A stretch of DNA of 64,000 nucleotides from Bathynomus jamesi (taxonomy: Eukaryota; Arthropoda; Malacostraca; Isopoda; Cirolanidae), in assembly GCA_023014485.1 (NCBI GenBank), contig JAJOZX010001000.1, positions 780,001-844,000 on the forward strand. Reading direction: 5' to 3'. Shown here piece after piece: positions 8,545-20,302 of this stretch; the stretch's first letter is position 1, and every line of letters starts with the position of its first letter. Under the pieces are notes generated by a model. It searched no databases, was not told where the DNA came from, and saw only the letters and a program-made list of their open reading frames with translations. The translations under genes were made by a program, and so were the position numbers.

Positions 8545-11500
8545 AAGGATTAAGGTAGGTAGGTGTTACGGCATACCTTCGTACCCCTAAGTTCCTTCAC
8601 ACACCCCAGTTTCTGCGCTCGAAAATTGTGCGTCCACACAGTCAGTTGAGGTGGCTGATCACACTCATATTCCACAGCCACTAGATCCTTTAACGAGTCA
8701 AAGTTAACGACTCGACGGTTCGCATGGTTAAGAGTGATACCCTTAGCCTTCACGATATATTTCATATCATCCCCCCCCTTACCCGTACCCTCATAGGTTT
8801 TTGGCCCTGTTGATACAACGTGTCTGCGTATGCACCATCATCATACTCGTCCTTGATCTCATCAGTTAGTTTTCCGAGGAATTCCCCAATAGCAGGCATG
8901 TATTCACCCTCCCTCGCTGTGATATCACGCTATCTGTGTCAGCGTACAACACCCTCCGTCCAAGAGAGTGCAGTAGACCCAAAGTTTGATGCGGGCGTGT
9001 AGGCCGTTGTGAAGCTGGCTACAGGTATGTTTGTAACCCGTGAGGTATCTGTGGCCAGTTCGGTGATGTTGTACATTCACGATTTCCATAACCTCTTTAT
9101 CGGGAGCGTTGGCATAATCCCAGACTTCACTATAACTTTGTGCCAAATGAACGTTCCCTTTGCCGGTATTCTGTGCAAATTTCCCCAAAGACTGTTTAGG
9201 CACAACTTTGCACTAAAGCGCTTGCCAGGATTCTTAACAATTTGGGATCGGTCAAGCTGTATACCTTCATGGGCACGGTAACGCTGAATATAAGCCGTTT
9301 TTTCATCTTCGGTATCAACCCCTTCCTGATGCTTCTACCTTCAAAAAAGCGTTTATATATGGTGTGAAAAGGTTGGGTAGCTTCTGAAACCTCCACACCT
9401 CATGTATCTTCAATATTCTACCCATGGCGAACGGCTAGGGCCAGCTCAGGGCTTGTATATACACCTCTGATCTTACGCTGGTTGGTTGTATGGTTACAAT
9501 CACCGTTGTTCTCCTCTGCGCACTTCACGCACAGGGGAAACATGAGCTTGTGATCTATAACGACGGGTAAGATCGGCATCCATAAATCGCGAGGGGGAGC
9601 ACGTCTACGAAAGAGAGTCCAAAGTAGCGCTCATTCAAGTTAGCTGAAAACTCCTCGATGGTTGGTATGGTGGGACCCACCATTTTTTCAGGCGCACCTA
9701 CGGGGTACGGATTGTTCTTCATCACGTAGGGGTATAAAGAGCAGAAGTCGTAGTAGTGGAGTTTCACGCCCTCCGTAGGCGGAAAGTATAGCTTGAATGG
9801 GTTTGTGCGCCCTCCAAACAAGCTGTCACCGCATTTGAGGGGGTCCAACACCATTGAACGTTTGATGGCCCTTATTTCTTCACGGTACTGGCATCTGTTT
9901 CCATCCGTGCATCATACTCATGCTCCCACACGATTTTGTGAGTGAACTGGGAGCCTATAAGTTGATCACGGTTACGGGTCCATGCGAGGCTGTCGGCGGG
10001 GATCTTCCATAAAGGTCCCCTGTGACGGCACATCAGCGCGCATCCATGCCACCAGCAGCCGTTAAAGGAATACACAGTCTTCTCACCAGTGGCTGGATCC
10101 TCACTTAGGCCGTCAACCCAAAAAACACGACCATTGACCTTCACCCGTGTTGCGGGCATGTTTTATGTATACCCCGGTCTGTTGCTGTAGGTGTATGAGC
10201 CAGTAAATAGCCTTGTGCCCATAACTGCGGGGTTGTTTCTGTGAATGATGCTAAGGTGTCTTTAGGCATGAAGTTATTCTTGAACACTGTAAAACATAAT
10301 GAGGCGATCGTGGTCGCGACTTGCAGCGGATCGCATTTGAAACGGGTATGTACATCCTTCTAAAGGCTTGAAAGCATACTCTAAGTACACGTACGTCATT
10401 CACGCAATAACGTTCACATTCATCGGCTATATTGTATGGACTAGCTTCATTAAAACTGTTGTAGTAGCGGTCAAAATCTTCACGCTCACTATCACTCATG
10501 TTGGTGTAGTTAAAGTAATGTTTGGGTGGAGGTAGTCCTACGTAATTCAAAGTTTCGTTAGTGAGGAATGTGTAAGGGAAATACCCTTTTGAAACTTCAG
10601 CGGCTACGCCCATGACCTTGGGTAGCTTTGCTAATTTACAAGGTGTGAACAGCAGGGTGTCTTTAAACTGTACATTACCTCTTATCTGCATCTGTATTAG
10701 TTTGTTGCCTCTTTTCAAGGGATCACCTGTAAATATCGCAGACGACTCGTGTTCAAGCAGCTCCTTATAAAGGAACTGTGTGTCAAATTTCGCCCCGTTA
10801 TGGGCAAGAATATACACAGTCATTTTTTGAACTTGTCCGCTAATTTGACAATATAGGATACAAAGAGTTTCACAGGGCCGTGTGCATTCGTTTTAAAAAC
10901 GTTTGTCCGTTTTCCACATTTGTGGCACTCATCACACTCGACTCCATGCACTCATCACAGATAGTCTGACTTACGAGTAAATGTGGAATAACCTCTTTGG
11001 TTTCAGCGTTCGTGTAAGTTTCTATATCGTAGTACACGGTTATACAAGGGCTATTTTTAGGCTTAGCATCTTTCATATAACATACATGCTTCACTCCATC
11101 CTCGCCTTATATTTTTCATGACATGTAGAACAGTGAATTTCATCGCATTTATGTTTGAAATTCCCCAATTATCCATCATGTGAAACATGCACTTACAAAT
11201 CCTCATTTTCCTGCAAGTGCCATTTGATTTATGGAGTTCAAAGCATTTATTATTGAAAAATGTACGTCTACACACATTACATTCCCTCTTCTCGGTTTCA
11301 ACTACACGACTTTCACATTTGGGGCTTTTACACTGCTCACATACCATGTAGCAATCCTTACAATGTTTCACCATATCATCAGCAAACTCGAGACATCCCT
11401 TACACAAATCATGATGCCTTCCATATTTTCGACTTTTATCATAACTGGCGTAGAGAGCCCTTATGTTACGGATGGGGAGATACGATGTTCCTGACAATCC

Positions 11501-12530
11501 TAAAATAAGTAGAGGTCTTGTACGATCTCTCACGCTGCTTTTAAAAACATACACAGTCCTACGACGATCATCCATTCCAAATACGACTATACGTGCATTC
11601 ATTTCCTGCTCGGCCCTTCTCAGTTCTTCAGGACCCATATTACACTCAAACTCAAGCTTACAATCTGAAGCCAGTTTACGGGCACGCTGCACAACCGTGG
11701 CAGCCAAATTTTTTGCGTCCAGTATTTAGCACAGTGAACATATGAGCTAAGATTATTGCTATAAAACCACAACCACGATCGACGTTTAAATGCTTTCTGT
11801 AAATAACCGGAGAATTGAAATTAAGAGTATAAGGTGTGGCACTATGACCCGCAACCCGGAATACTCTGTCAATATCTACCATGAAGTTGTCCATATTGAA
11901 GGATGTACTACTTTGAGAGGCTTGCATTATACGGCCCAAGATATATTCTATGTCTACAGCCGCCAAACGTCTGAACGGTATTACTACCCAAAAATCGTCC
12001 CCCTCATCTGACCCGAACCTGAAGGATAACCTCGTCCGGACTTCACGTTCGTCGCGGTTCTGAAGGGCAAACTCCACAATACGTTCAACTACGCGCCAGT
12101 CCGTTGGTATACAGGGATCCAGGGTCAACCCTGACCACGTACCGATTTCTAGTCAGGGCAGGGGTGGGGTAGCGGTGCGCACCAACTCGAATGTTATACC
12201 ATCCTCCACAGTATGAGAAGCTGCTGTGGAGGAAGTACCCGGAACTGAACAATGGGGCATATTTGAGGAAGGTACTATTGTGGGGGTTGTGTCGTAAGAC
12301 GTAGAGGGTTGGGGCTCTATTACTGGGGGTCTAACAACCGGAGCAATCCTGGCACGCTTTATACCTGACGTGGAGGGCTCTTCATCATGCTTCCGCTTTG
12401 AACTGTCGCATGCTACAGGTGTCGCTGGTGAGGGTTCGTCAGCGGGGAAGGGTTCTGTAGCTGCACGGTCATCGGGTTCGTCTGTGATATCGATGATGGG
12501 GGCTGTACATCGTCGTCATTCACGGTTCTG
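8545..12530 (-). pseudogene. polB: Polinton protein-primed DNA polymerase B, broken
   Basis: This is the replicative polymerase of a Polinton/Maverick element, split over at least nine frames. From the N-terminus: a Pro/Ser/Thr-rich segment with a nuclear-signal-like KRKHDEE...GIKRARIAP (about 12530-12153); a conserved domain (PTDWRVVERIVEF); a cysteine cluster with many CxxC pairs (11400-11100); exonuclease motif I in YYDIETY; motif II in LAHNGAKFDTQF; motif III in YCVNDVRVL; a CWWHGC block; palm motif A in YDFCSLYPYV; motif B near LGKFAQNTGKG; motif C in YADTDSVI; and the C-terminus IVKAKGITLN. The catalytic aspartates are still present, but frameshifts lie between almost every block. It is divergent to the ATPase and integrase cassette, across about 90 bases (12531-12618). 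Confidence 0.9.
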
Positions 12531-12618
12531 TGGAAGAAGAAAAACAAAATATAAGGAACAGCACTCAAAATTTGTAATATTTTGTAAATGACCCACTTAC
12601 GGGTGTGACGTGCTAGAG

Positions 12619-13259
12619 ATGGAATCTGTAGAAAAATTCAGGTTCACAAGCCCCTCCACATGTATTATATCTTGCCCTACAGGATGTGGAAAAACTGTAT
12701 TTATGCTTAAAATCATTAAAGATAAGGGGGAGATGTTCTCAAAATTTGTGCATAAAGAAATATGGTGCTATTCGACGTATTAGTGTGTTCAACGAGTATC
12801 AAGATGAAATTTTGTTCCACAAGGTGTCTATGACATTAATTCGTTAAAAGGTAATGAACATACTACAGTTATTGTAATTGACGATCTCATGTTGGAAATG
12901 GATAAAACGTTTGCCGAGGCATTTACAGTGTACTCCTCTCCCACCATTTTAACATAAGCGTATTCTTCATCAACCCGAATCTATTTTTCAAAAATAGATA
13001 CATGCGCGATGTGTCGTTAAATACACAATATCTAGTCTTATTCGCACAACGTAGAGATGTATCACAAATTGGGGTATTAGCCAATCAAATGTTCCCGAAT
13101 CAGCGTAAGGAGTTTTTGTAGGTTTATAAAGAAGCGACAAGCCAGCTTTGTGGATATTTGCTTTGTGACCTTCACCTGAGAAACACGTTTAGGGTGCTTC
13201 TAAGAACGAAATATTCCCAAGCGAACCTGAAACGGTGTATATTCCAGAATGACAAATAG
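12619..13259 (+). pseudogene. Polinton packaging ATPase (FtsK/HerA type), broken
   Basis: The ATG at 12619 opens a frame with CIISCPTGCGKTVFM, a Walker A motif. Further on, in other frames, come HTTVIVIDDLMLEMDKTFAE (Walker B with the double Asp), FFINPNLFFKNRYMRDVSL and LVLFAQRRDVSQIGVLANQ, in the order typical of DNA-packaging ATPases of Polintons and related viruses. At least three frameshifts and an in-frame TAG (in NQRKEFL-stop) disrupt it. No single open stretch is long, so it is easy to miss. In a working element it would pump DNA into a capsid. Its end overlaps the start of the next gene by a few bases, as in compact viral genomes. Confidence 0.85.
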
Positions 13260-13563
13260 GCTGAAGAAATATCGTGAATTAATAAAAATCTATCAACGAT
13301 TGCCCCGGGCACTGCAACAGATGTTTGTTAAAAATATCGACTCCGACTTTTTAAAATGCATCTGTGAAATCTGTCTTAATGTTATAAAATGTAATGTGCC
13401 AATGAAACCCTCAGAAGGCTCGCTTACGTCGTTACAAGAACATAATACGAGCGCTCGCTCATAAAAGTCAAACTGTGGGTAAGAAAAACGAATTATTGAA
13501 AGAGGAGGATCATTCCTACCCATCTTATTTTCAGTTTTGGGTCCTTTACTGACTAGATTATAA
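13249..13563 (+). pseudogene. Polinton small basic core-like protein, broken
   Basis: The first frame (MTNRLKKYRELIKIYQRLP) is basic and contains FLKCICEICLNVIKCNVPM. After a frameshift near 13440-13490 the reading ends with ERGGSFLPILFSVLGPLL, a hydrophobic glycine-containing segment. The order basic helix, Cys-containing CICE..NV.K.N.P block, then GG-FLP hydrophobic tail is common to small proteins encoded next to capsid genes in Polintons and adintoviruses, where they are compared with adenovirus core peptides. That comparison is from memory of the family and the role is inferred. It starts inside the end of the ATPase. Confidence 0.6.
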
Positions 13564-13570
13564 TAAGAAG

Positions 13571-14311
13571 GTGGTAGTGATTCCGCACGAGGTATATGCT
13601 TCATTGCAAAGTTCAAAGATTCCAGACACGGCTCTAGAACCCCGTAAAAGTAGGTTTAAAAGAATGGAAAGCGAGTTGCTAGCCCTATTAGACAGTGAAA
13701 AGTCACCTGATGAGAAAAGGCTCTTGTACCAAGAGGCTTTGCAGAAATTTCTTCATGAGTACGAAGATTATAAGAATCCGACAGAGCTCCCCGTGGTTAT
13801 TAGGCACAGCGCGAGTAGTGCTGAGCATGGCGACACAGGACCTGGGCCCGACGTTAGAGATGACCAATCAAAGAACAACGGAACACAACACATCGAACAT
13901 GTGTTAAAAAACAGTCTCCCACATACATTGAGGAATAAAGGCTTAAGTCCTTATAATCTATTGAGTAAGGACCCCATCATACAGTGGGCCAATACAGGCG
14001 AGGTCATTGTTGAAGAAACAAGGGTACAAGGCTCCAACATCGTTGATATTGTTCATGATCTGGTGAGAAAGTGGGACAGGCCCTCTCCAACAGGATGGAA
14101 GCATATTAAAGCAAGAGTACAACAAATAAATGTCCCCAAAACATTGATAGGTAATCTGAATAGGTTAAAAGACCTGGATCAAGTCTCGCATGTGTCACAA
14201 CTGAGTACGCCATCGCCCCCAACAGCAGCGTCTCTGAAGAAGAGAACGAAGAGAACAAACGGCCAACCTTATGCACGTGTCTTTAAAATATGCAAATGGC
14301 TTACATATTAA
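13571..14311 (+). CDS. Polinton hypothetical protein, 246 residues
   Basis: A fully open frame beginning MVVIPHEVYASLQSS, followed by charged helical segments (RFKRMESELLALLDSEKSPD; EALQKFLHEYEDYKN), an acidic/polar linker, and a C-terminal half with TGWKHIKARVQQ and a basic tail (KKRTKRTNG). Proteins with this N-terminus (V-P-E--L--L followed by L--L--IL-S) sit beside the integrase in other Polintons; their role is not known to me. The start ATG follows the previous gene's end by only a few bases. It is the best-preserved gene of this Polinton and the stop is two bases from the next ATG. Confidence 0.6.
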   Translation: MVVIPHEVYASLQSSKIPDTALEPRKSRFKRMESELLALLDSEKSPDEKRLLYQEALQKFLHEYEDYKNPTELPVVIRHSASSAEHGDTGPGPDVRDDQSKNNGTQHIEHVLKNSLPHTLRNKGLSPYNLLSKDPIIQWANTGEVIVEETRVQGSNIVDIVHDLVRKWDRPSPTGWKHIKARVQQINVPKTLIGNLNRLKDLDQVSHVSQLSTPSPPTAASLKKRTKRTNGQPYARVFKICKWLTY

Positions 14312-14313
14312 GT

Positions 14314-14920
14314 ATGCGCTATTATGACATTTGTAACCCCGCCTCCTATGGTGGCATTAATAGACTGTACAGAGGTGTTTACGGAGTAGGGAAAAACGAT
14401 GTTGAGCGGTTTTGCGGGAGCAGGATGCTTATACACTTCATAAACAGGTGATAAAAAGGTTTAAAACGGCCAAGACAACAGCGGATTCGATTGACTCTAT
14501 TTGGCAAGCGGACTTAACAGACATGCAAAGATATTCAGTGTATAATGACGGTTGCCGCTACATCTTATTCATAACAGATGTATTCTCTAGATATCTGGCT
14601 AATTTCACTGAAAAATAAATCGCCTGAAACAGTTGCTAAAGCGACCAAAACGTTGATGTTAAAAGACGAAAGGGTTCCTGGCTATTTTTGTATGGATATA
14701 GGGAAAGAATTTATAGGTCGCGCTTTTCAGAACATGCCGACAGAGTTTAATATCAGTTACTACACTAGCAGTTCTATACATAAGGCCTCTTTAGCTTAAA
14801 GAGTTTAACGTACCATAAAGGAACGCATGCACCGCTATTTTACACATAAAAACACATCCAGATATATAAACGTCCTCGGGTCATTGGCATCATCATACAA
14901 CCGTTCACACCACCGTACCC
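14314..14920 (+). pseudogene. Polinton rve integrase, truncated and broken
   Basis: This would insert the linear element into host DNA. The N-terminus reads CNPASYGGINRLYRGVYGVG, then YTLHKQVIKRF, a zinc-binding-like region. The core follows: IWQADLTDM holds the first catalytic Asp, FITDVFSRYL follows, FCMDIGKEFIG holds the second Asp, and IKERMHRYF holds the Glu. Frameshifts occur near 14415, 14600 and 14790. The frame reaches SYNRSHHRTL and then stops matching at about 14920, where an unrelated element begins; the chromodomain-like C-terminus is lost. The truncation point is probably an insertion or recombination site. Confidence 0.85.
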
Positions 14921-17875
14921 TCTGCAAGATTTGGCTAAGGACTTGGCATCACTGGCACTGGCACAGTGGCGCAAAAGCAATGCCAAGTTCACTCCTATGA
15001 TCATTCAAGAGAGATCCATTGCCAGGAAGATTCTTGTCAGGTGGAATGAAATGATTGACCTAGTTAATGGCAGAGTGAAGGCGGCAAAGAGAGAGAAGAG
15101 AACATCTGAACTTGATACAGTGTTTGGCATAACAACCTGCAGACATGATATCACTCTCTGTGGAACTGAAGCATCTGGCTGTTCTGTCTGGCTGTGCTGC
15201 TAGAGCTCATGTCAACTGTGACTGTTCTCTGCCTCAGAAGATTCCAAAGCTAGAGCTAGAGTGGCTCCATTACCAGAGGATCAAAACCTCAGAAGTTTCT
15301 GGCTTCCGGATGGCATCTGTTGATGTGAAGGAAACAGTGAAGCAGGTAAAAGCTGCTAAGAGGAAGGAGGAAGAACAGAAGGCAGATGAAAAGAGAAACA
15401 GAAAAGAGGAAGAAGAAAAGGAGCTACTGCTTAGAGCTGATGATGGTGATGATGATGAAGATGAGGTGACTTCCTTGCAAGAGCCTCCAGGCAGAGCAGC
15501 TCCTACTGCTAACACAGATTTTTCCAGTATTGCACCAGGCACATGCTCCAGTGTTAACACTGGCAAAGTCTCCACCTCTGCCAGGAGGAACTACATGGAT
15601 ATCTCAAGCACTGCTGCGGCTGCAGTCAGGTTCAAGGTGGCAAACACTCCTGCAGCAGCCATTGCAACTGGTTTCTTGCAAGATCTCATCAAAGCTGGCC
15701 ATCTATCTGCTGATAAGGCATAGCTAGCTGTTGACAGGATGAAGATGTGGAGGAGCAAGGAGTCTGTAATAGGTGCCTCGGTGGAGGCCCTGGAGAAAAG
15801 GACAGAGGGAGAAGAGATCAAGGGAATTTTCTTTGATGAAAAACAAGATAAGAAGACAAAGATCATGAGGTACAATGAAGAAACTGGCCGCTTCCATCCT
15901 GATATTACAACTGAAGAGCACTATAGTGTTACCTGGGAACCTGAGGGGAAGTATCTTTTCCATTGTACACCAGAAGAACCTGAAGGAAATGAGAAACCTG
16001 CACTGAAGATAGCTCAGGCTCTGTTTGAGTGGATTAGTGCTTATGGTGTTAAAGATACTATTGTGGTCCTTCGTGGTAACTCCACCAGCACAAACACAGG
16101 ACCTGATGGAGGAGCCATCACTCACTTGGAGAGACTGTTAGGTCACAAGTATCACTGGCTGATATGCCAGTTGCATATCAATGAAATGAACTCAGCCTCA
16201 GGCACATGATCATCAAGCTTGATGGTCCCTACACGCAAAAGTCTGGGTTCAGTGGCCTAATAGGAAAACTTTTGGACAAGATCAATGACATACCTGTCAA
16301 CTTTTGCTTCATGGCTCTGCCAGGAGAAGATATAATTGAACTGCCAGAAGACATTGTACAGAACTTTAGCACTGACCAGAAGAACTGCTACCTACTGATC
16401 AAAGCTCTCAAGACAGGAGATTTGAGCAAGGAAGTTGCTGGTCTGAAGTGTGGCCCACTGAATCAGTCGCGTTGGCTGACTACAGGTGAGGCTCTGTTGA
16501 TGCTGTGGATGATGCAGCATGGTCTGAAAGGGGAGGTGTTGAAGAAGTTGAGGGTGCTGCTGAAGTTCTGCCTGGACTTCTACTTCAAGATGTATTTTGA
16601 GATCAAGGTGAAGCACCACATGAGGTATGGACCTCACCATATTGTGACCGCTCTGGGACTGCTGAGAAGCCAGACCTCTGAAGTCAGGAACATTATCACT
16701 CATGTGATAGTTCGTGGAGCATATCATGCTCACAGTGAAAACCTCATTGTCTCTCCTGTGCAGTGAGGATGAGGAGGAGAGGGCATGGGGGATTGAGATG
16801 ATCAAGAAGATCAGAGGTGAGTCTGAGTATGGAGACGAGTCTGAGAACTCATAGAAACCTTAAACTGAATTTTGATGCCACTTCTCCAATTACTGTGATT
16901 AATTGGGATAAGGAGAAACTGTATGAGCCACTCTTCACTTGTAAGATGTCAAGAGGAGAAGTTGAGGAGTTTCTCAGGTCTCCACTTGAAGTTGAGAACT
17001 TCTCAATTCACATTCAAAGCTGTGAAAGAGCAGTCCAGAAAGTTTCAGCTGCAGCTCATGCAGTGTATGGGCAATAGAGAAGAGATGGTTTTGTTCGTGC
17101 TAGGATCGATCACAGAGAATTGTTGCCAGTTTTCAAGTCAAAGTAAGACATTATGAACATGTTTTAGATCTCTACAAGACCTGCTAGACAAATCAAGATG
17201 CTTTCAGAAGAAAAATCTCAAAACATTCAGTTGACCAGCATATTATTACAAGCAGCTGGGGGTGGAGGAGGGACTTATACAAATATTAAAGAAGAATTGC
17301 AATTGCAAAAAAAAAGGTTGAACGTCACAGCATCTTGCGGAAAGGTGGGGGCAACTGCCATCACACTCAGTGATGCCGAAAAGAAAATAAATAAAAATTG
17401 GTGGAGGCGTTTCTAAAAAAAAAGAAAATGCAAGACCAAGAAAGAAGAACAAAAAGATTCTGCCTGATGAAGAGAACAGCCGCGAAATGTGGTGTATAGG
17501 AGACTAAAAATCATACAATTCCTTAGTTTTGGGCCATTTTGGGTGATTTTGGATATTTTAGGGGTTATGAACCACTTTGGCTGATCTTAAATGGGTCCAA
17601 GCCTGCCCCTAGAAATGCTTAAGGGTGTATGTGAACAATATGGAACATATGGAGGTCATTTGAGGCTACCAAGTCTTTGAAATTGGCCAAAAATCCCATT
17701 TTTCGACAAAAAAGTGCGATTTTGAACACTTAAATGAGATTTTTCGCAAACGTTGCCGAAGACGAACCCCTCTTAAAATTGAATTTTACATAGGAATAAA
17801 TACTACCAATCTTGAAATTCCAAGGTTTTCAATATTCGACCTGAGCATGATACACCCTAACGTCCAGTGCATAGG
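14921..17875 (+). mobile_element. Unclassified DDE-like element A
   Basis: The segment sits between integrase sequence (left) and a second Polinton fragment (right). It encodes a decayed transposase-like protein and ends in a non-coding tail of about 700 bp (17161-17875) with no other gene. I could not define terminal repeats. Confidence 0.55.
14931..17125 (+). pseudogene. Transposase-like protein, unclassified family A, broken
   Basis: Successive frames give one ordered protein. It starts with a Cys/His cluster (TCRHDITLCG; CAARAHVNCDC). A long Glu/Lys-rich coiled-coil-like segment follows (KRKEEEQKADEKRNRKEEEE) with an acidic DDGDDDEDE stretch, then FKVANTPAAAIATGF. The core has YLFHCTPEEPEG, then VVLRGNSTSTNTGPDGG and WLICQLHINEM. 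Then come GPLNQSRWLTTGEAL and KVKHHMRYGPHH. Near the end are CSEDEEERAWGIEMIKKIRG and ERAVQKVSAAAHAVYG. Related open frames recur in many crustacean and mollusc genomes as uncharacterised repeat proteins; the H-WL-CELH--E and SRWLTT blocks recall RNase H-fold hAT-like cores, which is inference. At least four frameshifts and stops make it inactive. Confidence 0.65.
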
Positions 17876-17879
17876 GCCA

Positions 17880-18060
17880 CAATAGCCAGAATAGCCATAG
17901 AGTATTTGAACCTCTTGTTCCTCACGCTTCGCAAGGTTCAATGTAGCTTTAAAAGCCACAAAGGGTGAGGAATACGGATTCTTTCAGTATCCACCACATC
18001 TGTAGACTTAATCGAATACCACTTCATAAATATCGAGCACGCAATATCAAAGGTAGCCAT
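17880..18060 (-). pseudogene. Second copy of Polinton hypothetical gene
   Basis: The frame MATFDIACSIFMKWYS...VVDTERIRIPHP is homologous to the gene at 7953-8294 and carries the TGA at the same position. Flanking homology to 8295-8480 continues to about 18305, but where the first copy has a short CA-rich stretch this one has an expanded CA microsatellite. It marks a second, separate Polinton insertion or duplication. Function unknown; clearly not translatable as is. Confidence 0.6.
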
Positions 18061-18228
18061 CACTTTTACCGTCTACGCAAGAATTTTTCAAAATACACCT
18101 CTGAGATCAAGGGCTTGCAGCGGTCAACTGAGCACGCAGGGGTAGAGATATACCCAGGTAGTAGCATGAGTCACGTGGTCCTTTGATTGATCATACAGTC
18201 GGCGGAGCTTAGAATTTTGCTGCACATA

Positions 18229-18242
18229 CAAACACACACACA

Positions 18243-18283
<41 letters not shown>
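18229..18283. repeat. (CA)n microsatellite in Polinton fragment
   Basis: A nearly pure CA run with one TA interruption. The homologous site at 8440-8462 is only a short degenerate CA-rich sequence. Confidence 0.9.
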
Positions 18284-18309
18284 AGGAGGAAATGAAACGC
18301 TAATTGAAA

Positions 18310-18773
18310 CATGATTTACTTAATATTGTTGTTGCATATGGAAATATGATACGGAAAATCATTACTTAAAGGTTAATTTAGCCTATAAATAATTTGGAAA
18401 ACAATCACGTGATGCTTATATATATATATATTTAAGTTCAGTTTTTAACTTTATAATAATAATAATAATATTCGAAACAATATTTGAAGTGAAGTGCGAC
18501 AAAAACCAGTTTTGGAGACGAGAAGTGGTTTGACCTACATTCCATTTTCGCCTTTTGGATAGCCTCCGAGTGTTAGACGCTTTCTCCCCGACAAAAGTAG
18601 ATAGACACTTTCTGTTTGGCTTTAGAATAAATGAAAGCGATTCATGAATTATAGGTAAATTACATATTATTCTTATAGAATACTTAAAATGTTTATTGCC
18701 AATTTAGTATACTGTAAACATTGAATTAATATTAAGATGAACGAAAAAAATGTACGAAATTGAGAAGCCACAT

Positions 18774-18858
<85 letters not shown>

Positions 18859-19275
18859 TGGCAAAAGTAAATAGACACTTTCGGTATGGCTTTATGACGA
18901 GAAATCCTTAACATGGTACGGAATCCATCACTAAATTTTTATTTTATCCATGTTGCAAATAGTAAGAAAAATGGAAGGTGAGGGATGCTTGCTTGCATGC
19001 TTTCATATGAGGAGTTGGCTAAAATTTGGGAAACTGAACAAAGAACGGGAAGTTTGTTAAAATTTATTGTTTAATATAAAAGTATATATAGACTTCTCAT
19101 TTAATTCTTTTATCAGTTACTTTGATTTCTCTGAAATTTAATTATAATGAATATTAAGATGAACGATTTCTTTTTGCTAAGCCAATTGTCTAGTGTATTT
19201 ATTTTATTGTTAATATTGAGTATCGTTTAAATAATTAGTTCTCTTGCTCAACAAAATTAAGGAGAAAGTCAATCT
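18310..19275. other. AT-rich intergenic with TA/GA microsatellite
   Basis: No gene seen. A (TA)n run joins a (GA)n run at 18776-18854. The phrase 'aaaagtaaatagacactttc' type motif occurs twice (near 18595 and 18867) around it, so the microsatellite may sit inside a partly duplicated repeat. Confidence 0.5.
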
Positions 19276-19279
19276 TGCC

Positions 19280-20015
19280 TTTAATAAATAAGTAGTTAAA
19301 TTAAGTGGCGGTATCTGGTAACCCCTCCATATATAAATAAAAAATTATTTGGCAACTCAACCTAATAAGGTATACCTGAACAATTAAAAACACTATTTGG
19401 CAACTCATGTAAATAAAATTAAAATAAATCCCTTCATATATAAATAAAAACATTATTTGGCAACTCATCTAAATAAAAATTAAAATAAATGTGGTATCTG
19501 GTAACCCCTCCATATATAAATAAGTGATATCTGGCAACCCACGATCCTCTATATAACAGCTGCTTGGCCCCTGGATGCTCATAATGCGTCTGGCTCCAGC
19601 CAGGCGAACACCTCCTTCCTTCTTAGGTTAGGTTTCCATTTGGGGAGTGAGGACATCCCAGCTTCTCCCCCAAAGACCTCCTCCGTCTCCTTTCTCTTCC
19701 TCTCTTAGGTTAAGGCTACCCCTTTGTGAATATAAAAGACAAAAGTAATGTATATTCTGTCCATGCAGTATATAGACCACCTAATACTAATATCAATAGC
19801 TTCTCCCCCCGAAGCTCCCTCCCCTCTCCCCCTTGACAGCATTGATTTGTTGCATAACTGTTCCCCCCTTTGCAGCATTGATGCTGCATAACCCCCAACC
19901 CCCTGCCCTCTGCGTCACATACCCCTTACCCCCTTTGTTGCATAACCCCTTTGCAACATTGATCAACAGTTGCCACTGCATTGCAACATTCCTGCACTCT
20001 CCCATTTTGCACCCA
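19280..20015 (-). repeat. Dispersed G/C-rich repeat copy, reverse orientation
   Basis: It contains three TTTGGCAACTCA and two GTATCTGGTAACCCC phrases, CCAGGCGAACACC, TTAGGTTAGG, C-runs with TTGCATAAC spacers, and TGCAACATTGATCAACA, the reverse complement of blocks at 4265-4720. A 70-bp piece of LINE sequence is embedded at 19727-19795. Confidence 0.6.
19727..19795 (+). pseudogene. LINE endonuclease fragment
   Basis: The bases read NIKDKSNVYSVHAVYRPPNT, the same stretch of endonuclease as the LINE 1.2 kb downstream. Here it is contiguous, whereas in the main copy the same place is split by a 700-bp insert. It is thus a small duplicate showing the uninterrupted order. Confidence 0.7.
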
Positions 20016-20302
20016 TACTACCGACGACGTATGTGAGGAAACACGTAAAATTCGTAAAGAGAAAAGCTCCCTAAACTTATAGAAGCGTGGAGACTCGGAA
20101 AAGTTGCCTACTTCCTTGGAGTGAAGTTAATTATTAAAGAAAGAGAGACTCCTCCAACGTGGAATACTTCGGTCAAAGGTAAGAGATGGTCAGATTGGTG
20201 GGGGTATCTCTGTGTATGTGCATCAAACTTACGACTCTATCGAAGTATTTTCTCTATATAATAGTGACAATGAAACCCTGATTGTGAATATAAAAGACAA
20301 AA

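Noticed and set aside
11231..11729. Plus-strand frames over the polymerase region
   Set aside because: They mirror the cysteine-rich part of polB, which has the recognisable motifs on the minus strand.
12370..12591. Plus-strand Gly/Ser-rich frame
   Set aside because: The minus strand here encodes the Pro/Ser/Thr-rich N-terminal part of polB with a nuclear-signal-like motif.
15270..15575. Minus-strand frame of serine-rich protein
   Set aside because: It is the shadow of the Glu/Lys-rich coil of transposase family A on the other strand.
18732..18914. Frames made of LSLSLS and IYIYIY
   Set aside because: They are microsatellite translations. The same applies near 29.5, 30.0, 41.0, 45.4, 46.3 and 62.9 kb.
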